Shown piece after piece: positions 18,406 to 26,097 of a DNA stretch of 64,000 nt (position 1 is its first letter; the number at the start of each line of letters is the position of its first letter). The DNA is from JAFDBW01 sp963723355. Its GTDB lineage: Bacteria; Desulfobacterota; Desulfuromonadia; Desulfuromonadales; BM103. Made by a program: the position numbers and the translations under genes. The stretch covers positions 62,001-126,000 of the forward strand of contig CAVRQQ010000011.1 in assembly GCA_963723355.1 (NCBI GenBank). Reading direction: 5' to 3'. The notes beneath the pieces are model-generated. The model saw only the letters and a list, made by a program, of their open reading frames with translations, ran no database searches and was not told the origin of the DNA.

Positions 18406-18566
18406 AACGCAAAGGCGCAAAGGCGCGAAGAAAGTCAAACATCTAATGGTTTAAAAGCAAAGCCTTGGTTTTCTCCTTGGCGTCTTTGCGTCTTGAGTGA
18501 GCGTAGCGAGCGGGCGTTGCAAGATTGTGTTTTCCGCGTGCCACGCACCGCGTACCTCGTCCCTTT
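18406..18566. repeat. composite repeat element D inside the cox operon
   Basis: Three parts: GCAAAG-type arm 18406-18430; an inverted GCGTCTTTGCG arm 18480-18490; and a heptamer arm 18533-18563 (units like CCGCGTG, CCACGCA). A GAGCGTAGCGAGC run lies between at 18499-18511. The element fills the whole 190-base gap between coxC and the subunit IV gene, which otherwise belong to one operon. Confidence 0.7.
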
Positions 18567-18569
18567 CCT

Positions 18570-19175
18570 TTAATGCAAAATCAAATAGTACAGCGGGAAA
18601 ATAAAAATCCAGATCAGGTCGACCAGGTGCCAGTAGAGGCCGGCGTTTTCCAGGATGACGAAATCATCAGCGTTAATCCGGTCATTATTGATCAGGATCA
18701 TGCTCCAGAGCAGGACCAGTGCACCGATCACCACGTGGATGCCGTGCAGCCCGGTGGTCAGGTAGTAGATGTTGAAAAACACCATCTCGCCGGGCTGCAG
18801 CTCTTTCAGGTGCGCCGAGCCAGGATAAATACCATGGTGAATCTTGGCGCTCCACTCGAAGTACTTGTTGATCATGAAGATCGCGGCGCAGGCGATGGTG
18901 CCGCCGAGCAGGCCCAGGCAAAGTTTTTTGGCCCCGCGACGCAGAGCGGTGATCGAAACGGCGACAAACAGGCTGCTGGTCAGCAGCACCAGGGTGTTGC
19001 CGCCACCGAACCAGACGTTAAGCTCCTTGCCGGCGGTAATGAATTCCTTGGGATAACGCGCCAGGTAGACCGAATAAAGTATAAACAGCCCGCCGAACAG
19101 CAGCACCTCGGTAAAGAGGAAGAGCCACATGCCGAACTTGGCGCCGGTATAGTCCTTGTGTACATGCCCGCTCAT
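18570..19175 (-). CDS. coxC: cytochrome c oxidase subunit III
   Basis: A 201-residue integral membrane protein, haem-copper oxidase subunit III family. Five hydrophobic segments are visible, with G-M-W-L-F-L-F-T-E-V-L-L-F-G-G near residue 14 and H-G-I-H-V-V-I-G near 154, both signature regions of CoxC/CyoC. The short five-helix form agrees with caa3-type enzymes. Its start overlaps the coxA stop by four bases (ATGA at 19172-19175), indicating translational coupling. Gap to the following subunit IV gene is filled by repeat element D. Confidence 0.93.
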   Translation of the reverse strand: MSGHVHKDYTGAKFGMWLFLFTEVLLFGGLFILYSVYLARYPKEFITAGKELNVWFGGGNTLVLLTSSLFVAVSITALRRGAKKLCLGLLGGTIACAAIFMINKYFEWSAKIHHGIYPGSAHLKELQPGEMVFFNIYYLTTGLHGIHVVIGALVLLWSMILINNDRINADDFVILENAGLYWHLVDLIWIFIFPLYYLILH

Positions 19176-20800
19176 AGAATGCCTGCCTTTTTGAAGTCGT
19201 AAGGGCCATGCGTGACCACCGGATCCTCCTCACCAAAATTAGAGTGCGGCGGCGGCGAAGGGATCTGCCATTCGAGGCTGGCGCCTCCCCAGGGGTTGTC
19301 GCCGATCGGGTCGCCTTTGAACAGACCGCGGAAGATGTTGACGAACATCAGGACCAGGCCGACGGCCAGGATCCATGAGCCGATCGTGGCGAGCTGGTTG
19401 ATCCCGGTGAACTCGGGGACGTAGTCGTAGTAGCGACGCGGCATCCCCTGCATGCCGGCGATCTTCATCGAGATGTAAGTGATGCAGAAGCCGACGAAAA
19501 TGATCCCCCAGGCCACCGTGGCAATTTTTTTGTCATACATGCGGCCATAGATTTTCGGCAGCCAGTAATGCATGGCGGCGAAAAACGCCATGCCGGTGCC
19601 ACCGAACATGACGAAGTGGAAATGGCCGACCACGAAATAGGTATCGTGCACGTGCACATCTGTTGCTGCCGCGCCCAGCACGAGACCGGTCAACCCGCCA
19701 ATGGTGAAGAGCAGGATGAAGGAGAGCGCGTACAGCAGCGGCGGGTCGAGCAGGATCGAGCCCTGGTACATGGTCGCCAGCCAGTTAAAGACCTTGATCG
19801 CCGACGGGATGGCGACGATAAAGGTCAAAAACGAGAAGACCAGTACGGCCATATCGCTCATGCCGCTGGTGTACATGTGGTGCGCCCAGACCAGGGAGCC
19901 GGCAAAGGCGATGGCGATACTTGAAACGACGATCGCCTTGTAACCGAAAGCCGGCTTGCGGGCAAACACGGGGATAATGTCGGAGACCACCCCCATGCCG
20001 GGCAGGACCATGATGTAGACCGCAGGGTGTGAGTAGATCCAGAACAGGTGCTGGAACATGATCGGATCGCCGCCCTGGGTCGGATCAAACAGGCCGGTGC
20101 CGATCACCCGCTCGGCGAACAGCAGGGCGACGGTGATGCCGATCACCGGGGTGGCGAGGACCTGGATCCAGGCCGTGGCGTAGAGCGACCAGGTGAAGAG
20201 CGGGATGCGCATCCAGGTCATCCCCTCGGTGCGGAGCCTGTGGATGGTGGTAACGAAGTTCAACCCGGTCAGAATCGACGAGAAACCGAGGACAAATACT
20301 GCCATCGCAGCCAGCGACACGTTGGTGCTGGTCTGGGCGGAAAAGGGCACGTAGAAGGTCCAGCCGGTATCAGGTGGCCCGCCGCCGGTAAAGAGCGAAG
20401 TCACCGCCATCAGGGCGCCGATGACGTAGAGATACCAGGAGAAGAGGTTGAGCTTCGGAAAGACGACGTCGCGAGCGCCGATCTGGATCGGCATGATCAG
20501 GTTGCCGAAGGCCGCCGGGATGCCGGGGATGATGAAGAGGAAGATCATGATCACGCCGTGCAAAGTGAAGGCGGCGTTGTAGGTCTGGGGCCCCATGATC
20601 GTTTCTCCCGGGGCAAAAAGCTCCAGGCGGATCAAAAGTCCGAGAATGGCCCCGACGCAGAAGAAGGTGACGATGCACCAGAAGTACAGCAGGCCGATGC
20701 GCTTGTGATCGGTTGTTAACAGCCAACCGAAGATGCCGGGGTAGTTGCCTTCATCGAAAAAGCCGCGGTTGCTGGTTGCCGTGGCAGTTACATCACTCAT
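19172..20800 (-). CDS. coxA: cytochrome c oxidase subunit I
   Basis: A 542-residue haem-copper oxidase subunit I with twelve transmembrane helices. Visible residues: H-G-V-I-M-I-F near residue 80 (low-spin haem ligand), the CuB/Tyr region H-P-A-V-Y-I-M-V-L-P with the following Y (helix VI), H-H-M-Y-T near 305, and H-F-H-F-V near 394-398, the second haem ligands. Also G-M-P-R-R-Y-Y-D-Y near the C-terminus. Together with subunit II carrying CuA and cytochrome c, this is a caa3-type terminal oxidase reducing O2 and pumping protons. It starts by overlapping the sco stop (ATGA at 20797). Confidence 0.96.
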   Translation of the reverse strand: MSDVTATATSNRGFFDEGNYPGIFGWLLTTDHKRIGLLYFWCIVTFFCVGAILGLLIRLELFAPGETIMGPQTYNAAFTLHGVIMIFLFIIPGIPAAFGNLIMPIQIGARDVVFPKLNLFSWYLYVIGALMAVTSLFTGGGPPDTGWTFYVPFSAQTSTNVSLAAMAVFVLGFSSILTGLNFVTTIHRLRTEGMTWMRIPLFTWSLYATAWIQVLATPVIGITVALLFAERVIGTGLFDPTQGGDPIMFQHLFWIYSHPAVYIMVLPGMGVVSDIIPVFARKPAFGYKAIVVSSIAIAFAGSLVWAHHMYTSGMSDMAVLVFSFLTFIVAIPSAIKVFNWLATMYQGSILLDPPLLYALSFILLFTIGGLTGLVLGAAATDVHVHDTYFVVGHFHFVMFGGTGMAFFAAMHYWLPKIYGRMYDKKIATVAWGIIFVGFCITYISMKIAGMQGMPRRYYDYVPEFTGINQLATIGSWILAVGLVLMFVNIFRGLFKGDPIGDNPWGGASLEWQIPSPPPHSNFGEEDPVVTHGPYDFKKAGIL

Positions 20801-21780
20801 AAGTTCTTATCCTTCGCCGCGTTGGTTTTCTTGTTGGGCTTCTTGCCGCCGAATATCAGGAAGGCGGCAAAAATCGCCAGGGTTGTCAGAATGGCTGTTG
20901 CCGAGACGCGCAAGATGTTGAATACATAAGTCTTCTGCTCCGGGTCGAAACTGAAACAGTACTGTACCATTTTACGGATCGTGGTGCCTACATGCCCCTC
21001 TTTGGCTTCGTAGAGAGCCAGGGTCAAATCCTTCGGGACCACGTGGGTGCCGTGCAGGTAGCGCACGATCATGCCATCCGGGGAGACCACGAAAAACACG
21101 ACCGGATGCAGGAACTCGGTCCCGACCTTCTGGAAGCGGTAGCCGGCGGCATCAGTGAGCTTGTGTATGGTATCAAGGTCGCCGGTCAGAAAACGCCAGG
21201 CTTGATCCGGATACTGGTTTTTCATCGCCGCATAGTAGGTGTTGCGGCTACGCTCGGCCAGTTCGGGTTTCTCGTTTTCGTCGAAGCTGAACGAGATCAC
21301 CTGATAGTCTTCGCCGGCCTTGAGCTTGAGGCCCGGCAACACGCGGGCCAGGTCGCCCTGCAGAAAATGGCAGACGTTCGGGCAGCGGTAATAAACCGGT
21401 GCGATTATCGTCGGCATGGTGACCAGTTCAGCCAGCTTGACCGGTTCGCCCTGTTCGTCGTAAAAGGTCAGGTCGAGAGGGATGTAGGTGCCGAGCTTTT
21501 CATCGAGGCCGACCTTGGCTGCGCCGTCCTCGTCCATTACCGGATGCACATGCCCTGCCGCCTCATCGCTCACCGCGGCATGGCCCTTGTGATCCATCCC
21601 GCTCATGTCGTCTGCTGCCTTGTGGCCCTCGGTCATTTCAGCCGGTTCGTTATGTCTGTGCTGCGGAACGGCAGCAAGCGCCGGGATGTAGAACAGGAGA
21701 AGGGAGACAGACAGGGTGCAGACGACTGCTGGAAAAGTTTTTGCACACCACCATCTGCCAACAGTTTTTAGCATAGTCAT
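20797..21780 (-). CDS. SCO1/SenC-family copper chaperone, first gene of the oxidase operon
   Basis: A 327-residue protein with a signal sequence and, unusually, a C-terminal transmembrane helix (about 283-305). The thioredoxin-fold SCO site is C133-P-N-V-C137 with the copper-binding His at 225 (F-L-H-P-V-V-F-F). A segment of about 40 residues before the domain (41-80) is rich in His and Met (H-R-H-N, G-M-D-H-K-G-H, H-V-H-P) and may bind copper. SCO proteins deliver copper to CuA of oxidase subunit II, encoded four genes downstream. Its stop overlaps the coxA start. Confidence 0.88.
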   Translation of the reverse strand: MTMLKTVGRWWCAKTFPAVVCTLSVSLLLFYIPALAAVPQHRHNEPAEMTEGHKAADDMSGMDHKGHAAVSDEAAGHVHPVMDEDGAAKVGLDEKLGTYIPLDLTFYDEQGEPVKLAELVTMPTIIAPVYYRCPNVCHFLQGDLARVLPGLKLKAGEDYQVISFSFDENEKPELAERSRNTYYAAMKNQYPDQAWRFLTGDLDTIHKLTDAAGYRFQKVGTEFLHPVVFFVVSPDGMIVRYLHGTHVVPKDLTLALYEAKEGHVGTTIRKMVQYCFSFDPEQKTYVFNILRVSATAILTTLAIFAAFLIFGGKKPNKKTNAAKDKNL

Positions 21781-21825
21781 AGGTTTCTGTAAGGTTCGAG
21801 AATTGATAAGTGGATAATCCCGGTA

Positions 21826-21853
21826 ATAATATCAACTTTGGGAAATTTTGCAA
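21826..21853 (-). promoter_or_regulatory. candidate sigma-70 promoter of the sco-cox operon
   Basis: On the minus strand TTGCAA (21853-21848), 16-base spacer, TATTAT (21831-21826). It lies about 50 bases before the sco start. Match is moderate at both boxes, so it is a proposal only. Confidence 0.4.
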
Positions 21854-21932
21854 TTGGTTCTCATACGTTGCGCGGATTGCGAAGACCAGGGTCTTCTGGT
21901 AGCATGTGAAGCCGGAAGCGAAGGAGAAGGCC

Positions 21933-22124
21933 ATGGATGAACTGACTGCACGGATCATTGAACTCGAGATTCGCTATACTCACCAGAATCAACTGATTGA
22001 GGAGCTGAACTCGGAATTGACAACGGCGAACAACCGGATTGACCGGCTCGAGCGTGAGGTGGGCGCCTTGCGCGAAATGCTTGGCAGCATGGGTCCAGAG
22101 CTTACCCAGTCTCCCGATGAATAA
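21933..22124 (+). CDS. slyX: SlyX family protein
   Basis: A 63-residue, entirely coiled-coil-like protein: heptads from residue 4 to 48 (L-x-x-x-I-x-x-L-E-x-x-x-x-x-Q-x-x-x-I-E-E-L). This pattern and length match SlyX, a protein of unknown function found next to various genes. ATG 21933 has GGAG eight bases upstream; the upstream ATG at 21906 is less likely. It precedes the rhodanese gene by two bases and so heads a three-gene operon with it. Confidence 0.8.
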   Translation: MDELTARIIELEIRYTHQNQLIEELNSELTTANNRIDRLEREVGALREMLGSMGPELTQSPDE

Positions 22125-22126
22125 TC

Positions 22127-22640
22127 ATGACTGACGATCTCAAACGCATTTTCCTTGAAGCATGCGTCCTGATCGCTTTTGGTGCGCTGTTCGGCCTGAC
22201 CATGAACCACCAGCTGGTTCTCGACGCATTTGCCGGCCGCCTGGTGCCCCAGCGTCCGGCAATCAATGCGGAACAGGAGCTTCAGCAGGATGTTACGATG
22301 GCCCTGCCGATGCCGGTTCTGCTTGAAGAGGTCCAGCAGCTGATGACCGATGGCGGGTTGCTTGTCGATGCCCGCAGCCCGGAGCTGTTCGCGGCAGGGC
22401 ATATCGAGGGGGCGGTCTCCCTGCCACTGGCTGATATCGATGACGTCCTCCCTGACTTTATCGCCCGTACCGAAAAAGAACGGGTTGTCGTGGCCTATTG
22501 CAGCGGTTTCGGCTGTCCCGATTCCTTCGACCTCGGCATGCGGCTGATCGAGGAAGGCTTACAGCGATGTCCGGGTATTTGAAGGCGGCTACCCGGAATG
22601 GCGGGATGCCGGGCTTGCGGTCGCGGGAGAGGACCAGTGA
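22127..22640 (+). CDS. membrane-anchored rhodanese-like protein (one frameshift)
   Basis: An N-terminal transmembrane helix (8-26) is followed by a rhodanese domain with V-D-A-R-S-P-E-L-F near 80 and the active-site loop Y-C125-S-G-F-G-C130. Near 22560 one extra T (GGCTTACAGC instead of GGCTACAGC) breaks the frame; restored, the sequence continues G-Y-S-D-V-R-V-F-E-G-G-Y-P-E-W-R-D-A-G, the canonical rhodanese C-terminus, and stops at 22640. About 170 residues. It overlaps the following MauE-like gene (GTGA at 22637), so the pair is coupled. Likely sulfur trafficking at the membrane. Confidence 0.82.
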
Positions 22641-23104
22641 ATCGGTTTCAATGGTTCTTATACCATCTGGCCAGGTTGTCCCTGGCCCTGGTTTTTGTCT
22701 ATGCCGGTGCGGTGAAGATCCAGGACGTGGTCGCGTTTGCCGGCCATGTCGCGGCTTACCAGATCCTCCCCTACGCCATGAATTACCTGGTCGCGGCGAC
22801 CCTGCCTTACGTGGAGTTCCTCGCCGGGGTGCTTCTGCTTCTGAATGTCCGGGTTCGCCCGGCCCTGGTCGTGATCGGCGGTATGACCCTGATTTTCATG
22901 GTTGCGCTGGTTTCGGTGCTGTTGCGGGGGCTCGATATCGATTGCGGCTGTTTCGACCCGGCCGGCGGGCAGGATGTCAGCGCCGGGATGGCCCTGCTGC
23001 GGGATGTCGGGTTGATGGTCCTGGTGGTGCTGACATGGTGGCTGCGCAGTCGTTTAATGACCGGAAGCGCGAAGCGCGAGGCGCGAGGCGAGGAAACCTT
23101 CTAA
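22637..23104 (+). CDS. MauE/DoxX-like membrane protein
   Basis: A 155-residue protein from GTG 22637, with four hydrophobic segments: about 7-27, 42-62, 66-90 and 116-138. The motif L-S-L-A-L-V-F-V-Y-A-G-A-V-K-I-Q-D near residue 13 and D-I-D-C-G-C-F near 100 are typical of the DoxX/MauE family, seen next to rhodanese and thioredoxin-type genes. The C-G-C may form a redox disulfide. The last 15 residues (S-A-K-R-E-A-R-G-E) come from a heptamer-repeat arm. Proposed role: membrane thiol/quinone redox step working with the upstream rhodanese. Confidence 0.75.
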   Translation: MNRFQWFLYHLARLSLALVFVYAGAVKIQDVVAFAGHVAAYQILPYAMNYLVAATLPYVEFLAGVLLLLNVRVRPALVVIGGMTLIFMVALVSVLLRGLDIDCGCFDPAGGQDVSAGMALLRDVGLMVLVVLTWWLRSRLMTGSAKREARGEETF

Positions 23105-23250
23105 GTCATTTTTGACACGCTATGTGTTACTGTCTGCTTGTCGCTCGAGTTGTCATGTTATTTTGTAAGCTGCAGAGTGTCAGAGTAAATAATCATAAAT
23201 CAAATTTGATGACTGTTTTTCGCGCTTCCCACCTCGCGCTTCGAGCTTCT
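23062..23250. repeat. inverted heptamer-repeat element E
   Basis: Left arm 23062-23096 (units like GCGCGAG, GCGCGAA) ends the MauE-like gene and carries its stop. Right arm 23216-23250 (units like CGCGCTT, CGAGCTT) is of inverted type. Between them is an AT-rich spacer of 119 bases. The element ends three bases before the epmB ATG at 23253. Confidence 0.75.
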
Positions 23251-23252
23251 TT

Positions 23253-24299
23253 ATGACCTGGAAACAACAACTCGCCAACAGCATTACCACCCCTGAACAG
23301 CTCGCCGGGTATTTTGATATCGACCCGGAGCCGTTGCGGGCGGTGGCTGCCCGTTACCCGCTGCTCATCACGCCTCATTATTTCAACCTGATCGAAAAGC
23401 CGGGCGATCCGATCTGGCGGCAGTGTGTTCCTGACCTGGGTGAACTGGCGGTCGACGACCTGCCCGAAGATTCTCTGAACGAACAGGCCTATGCCCCGGT
23501 CCCGGCAGTGGTGCATCGCTACCCGGACCGGGCCTTATTGATGGTGTCGGGACAGTGTGCAGGGTACTGCCGGTTCTGTACCCGCAAAAGCCGGGTCGGC
23601 ACCAGGGCGTTCTGTTTCTCCAGGGCAAAGATCGATGAGGGGATTGCTTACCTCTCCGAAACACCAGAAATCAGAGACGTGATCCTGACCGGCGGCGATC
23701 CTCTGCTGCTCAACGACGATCATCTCGACGACATCCTGTCGCGACTTTACCGCATCCCCCATGTCGAGATGATCCGCATCGGCAGCCGTGTGCCCGTCAC
23801 CCTGCCGGACCGCATCACGCCGCAACTCTGTCAGATTTTATCGCGTTTTCAGCCACTCTACCTGAATACCCACTTCAACCATCCGCGCGAACTGACAGTC
23901 GAGAGCGCCGCAGCCTGTGGCCGCCTGGCTGACGCGGGTCTGGCGCTGGGCAACCAGACGGTTTTGCTCAACGGCGTCAACGATGATCCGGTCGTGATGA
24001 TCGAACTGTGTCGCGGTCTGCTGAAGATGAGGGTGCGTCCCTACTACCTGCATCACCTGGACCAGGCCCGTGGCACATCGCATTTCCGGGTGCCGGTAGA
24101 GCGCGGCCTGGAGATTATTGCCGGGATGCGTGGTCAGGTCTCCGGACTCGGTATTCCGCAATACGTAGTCGACCCGCCCGGAGGTGAAGGCAAGGTTCCG
24201 CTGCTGCCGGAAAATCTTCTGGGAATGGGGGGAATTCTCAGGGTCCAGACGGCTCGTGGCGTTGTCGAACTCCCGAACCGCCGGCGGGATGTTGTCTAG
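23253..24299 (+). CDS. epmB: EF-P beta-lysylation protein EpmB-like radical SAM aminomutase
   Basis: A 348-residue KamA-family radical-SAM enzyme. The 4Fe-4S motif C102-A-G-Y-C106-R-F-C109 follows the conserved N-terminal region P-L-x-x-x-x-x-x-P-I-x-R-Q. The PLP lysine lies in P-P-G-G-E-G-K-V-P near residue 313, the typical G-G-x-G-K-x-P. EpmB converts (S)-alpha-lysine to (R)-beta-lysine for EF-P; the short length (about 340, not 410-420 of clostridial lysine aminomutase) fits EpmB. EpmA lies 1 kb away on the other strand and efp 8 kb away, supporting the call. Its stop overlaps the convergent J-domain gene stop. Confidence 0.85.
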   Translation: MTWKQQLANSITTPEQLAGYFDIDPEPLRAVAARYPLLITPHYFNLIEKPGDPIWRQCVPDLGELAVDDLPEDSLNEQAYAPVPAVVHRYPDRALLMVSGQCAGYCRFCTRKSRVGTRAFCFSRAKIDEGIAYLSETPEIRDVILTGGDPLLLNDDHLDDILSRLYRIPHVEMIRIGSRVPVTLPDRITPQLCQILSRFQPLYLNTHFNHPRELTVESAAACGRLADAGLALGNQTVLLNGVNDDPVVMIELCRGLLKMRVRPYYLHHLDQARGTSHFRVPVERGLEIIAGMRGQVSGLGIPQYVVDPPGGEGKVPLLPENLLGMGGILRVQTARGVVELPNRRRDVV

Positions 24300-25070
24300 C
24301 AGCGGTTCTCGGCCCGGCTTCTGGTACGCTGGCTGATCTGTCTGTTGTGCTTTGTGAGCTGTTGGGAAATCCGGTTGGCTTCCGCGTCTGACAATAAACC
24401 CTTCTCCACGAAATACTGGCCGATTCTCTTCTGCAGGGTCCTCTGATAATTCAGCAATGCTTCGACCTGGTGAGGCTTGAGGTGCCCGAGCTCAATCGCT
24501 TTTTTACCGAAACGTACCGCCTGGCCGCGGTGTCCTAGGATCTGGGCTGACCTTGGCTTCGGACAACCAGCCCCACTTCTGTGCTATGGCGCCAAGCGTT
24601 GGTCTCTGTCGCCTCTGCCACACCAGGGCCTCGATCAATTGTTGATAGGTCACTTTGCCCTGGTAGAAGCTGTACATGCCGAATTCAAGCGGGATCGACG
24701 GGATCGACACCGGTTTTGGGTGCGGTCTCTGCTGTGTGCTTTGCCGTGGCGTGCTTTTCGCCCGGTACGATGCTGTTTGCGCAGGCCTGTTCTTGAAGGA
24801 GGCCGGGCGAATACGAGGACGCTTTTCAAGGTATTCGATCAGCAAATCGTAGGCCTGGCGGATTTCCCGGAAACGTTCTGTCTGCTGTTGGCGGATGAGC
24901 GGCGAGGAACTCGCGTGGGCGTCGGGGTGATGGGCCTTGGCCTGGTTGCGAAAAGCTGTTTTGGCGCCGCTGGGCTGGAGATAATAAAGGAACTCGTGGG
25001 ACAGGTTGACTTCCTTGCCGAACAGGGTTCGGCAGGCATTGAGCAGTGCTATTTCAGAATTAAAATACAT
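24296..25070 (-). CDS. J-domain protein with C-terminal MshEN-like repeats (one frameshift)
   Basis: The N-terminal 80 residues form a J domain with the H48-P49-D50 motif (A-K-A-H-H-P-D-A). After a basic Pro/Arg-rich linker come repeats of R/T-x-G-x-x-x-x-x-x-G-x-L: T-L-G-A-I-A-Q-K-W-G-W-L-S, then R-F-G-K-K-A-I-E-L-G-H-L-K and R-I-G-Q-Y-F-V-E-K-G-L-L-S, the shape of the c-di-GMP-binding MshEN motif. The frame shifts near 24535 between the first and second repeats; the restored frame runs to a stop at 24296. About 255 residues. DnaK partner and nucleotide binding are inferences. Stop overlaps the epmB stop. Confidence 0.65.
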
Positions 25071-25182
25071 GGGCGTCAGGGCTTTGGAAGTTTACCTGTC
25101 CTTTCTTTTTTATAGCCTGTCGGCCGGATTGAAAAACAAGCTCCTTTTCGTTTTTGGCGGAGATTTTTTTCGCCTTGTGCCG

Positions 25183-26097
25183 CTACAGATCGTCGGGGGT
25201 GAATGCGACGACATCATCGATTTTTTCTGCACCGGTCATCAGCATCACCAGGCGGTCGAGACCGAGGGCGATCCCCGCGGCTTCGGACATTACCGCAAGC
25301 TCGGTGAGGAAGCTCTCCGGCAGCGGGTAGGGTGTCTTGCCTGCGGCCCGCCGCCGCTCCTCATCTGCGGCAAATCGTTTGCGCTGCTCGAGCGGATCGG
25401 TCAGCTCTGAAAAGGCGTTGGCCAGCTCCAGCCCGTCGATGTAGAGCTCGAATCGTTCGGCCACTCGCGGTTCTCCGGGTTTGACCCTTGCCAGGGCTGC
25501 CATCGCTGCCGGGTATTCAGTCAGGAAGGTCGGCCTTGCTTTGCCTAGGTTCGGTTCGACCTCGGCGGTCAGGACTTCCTCAAAACAACCGGCCTCGAGT
25601 GCCTGGTCAAGGTTCATCGATGCATAGCTGGAGAAGGCTTCGGCAAGCGTCAATTTCTCCCAGGGTGCCGCCAGGGATATCTGCCGACCCGATCGGGTCA
25701 GTTTCCCCTCCGGGACAATGCTCTGTAAAAGCGCGGTGCACTCGGCCATGAGATCGTGGTAGTCAATCCCGGACCGGTACCATTCAAGCAGGGTGAACTC
25801 CGGCAGGTGATGCCGCCCAAGCTCACCCTCGCGCCAAACCCGGCAGATCTGAAAGATTTTTTCATGGCCTGCCGCGAGCAGCCGCTTCATTGCCAGCTCC
25901 GGCGAGGTGTGCAATGCCCAGTCCCCGCTGGGCACAGCATCGATATGCGGTTCCGGGGCGTTGGCGGGGATGCGGTGCGGAGTCTCCACTTCGAGGTAGC
26001 CCTGCTCTACGAAGAAGGCGCGGACTTTCTGCAGGATGGCAGCCCGTTGCAAAAGCAACGATTTTTTCCTCGACAGGGACCAGTTCAGTCCCGTCAC
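25183..26097 (-). CDS. epmA: elongation factor P--(R)-beta-lysine ligase
   Basis: A 304-residue class II lysyl-tRNA-synthetase-like catalytic domain without the N-terminal anticodon-binding domain, the hallmark of EpmA (also GenX/PoxA). Class II motifs: V-E-T-P-H-R-I-P-A-N-A near residue 39, motif 2 R-V-W-R-E-G-E near 87, motif 3 G-I-A-L-G-L-D-R-L near 275-283. EpmA activates (R)-beta-lysine and attaches it to a conserved EF-P lysine. Its ATG overlaps the RND pump stop (26094-26097), so it is coupled to the efflux operon. Correct length against the E. coli protein (325). Confidence 0.93.
   Translation of the reverse strand: MTGLNWSLSRKKSLLLQRAAILQKVRAFFVEQGYLEVETPHRIPANAPEPHIDAVPSGDWALHTSPELAMKRLLAAGHEKIFQICRVWREGELGRHHLPEFTLLEWYRSGIDYHDLMAECTALLQSIVPEGKLTRSGRQISLAAPWEKLTLAEAFSSYASMNLDQALEAGCFEEVLTAEVEPNLGKARPTFLTEYPAAMAALARVKPGEPRVAERFELYIDGLELANAFSELTDPLEQRKRFAADEERRRAAGKTPYPLPESFLTELAVMSEAAGIALGLDRLVMLMTGAEKIDDVVAFTPDDL

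Noticed and set aside
20048..20719. 223-residue frame opposite coxA
   Set aside because: Antisense to intact coxA and composition typical of a shadow frame.
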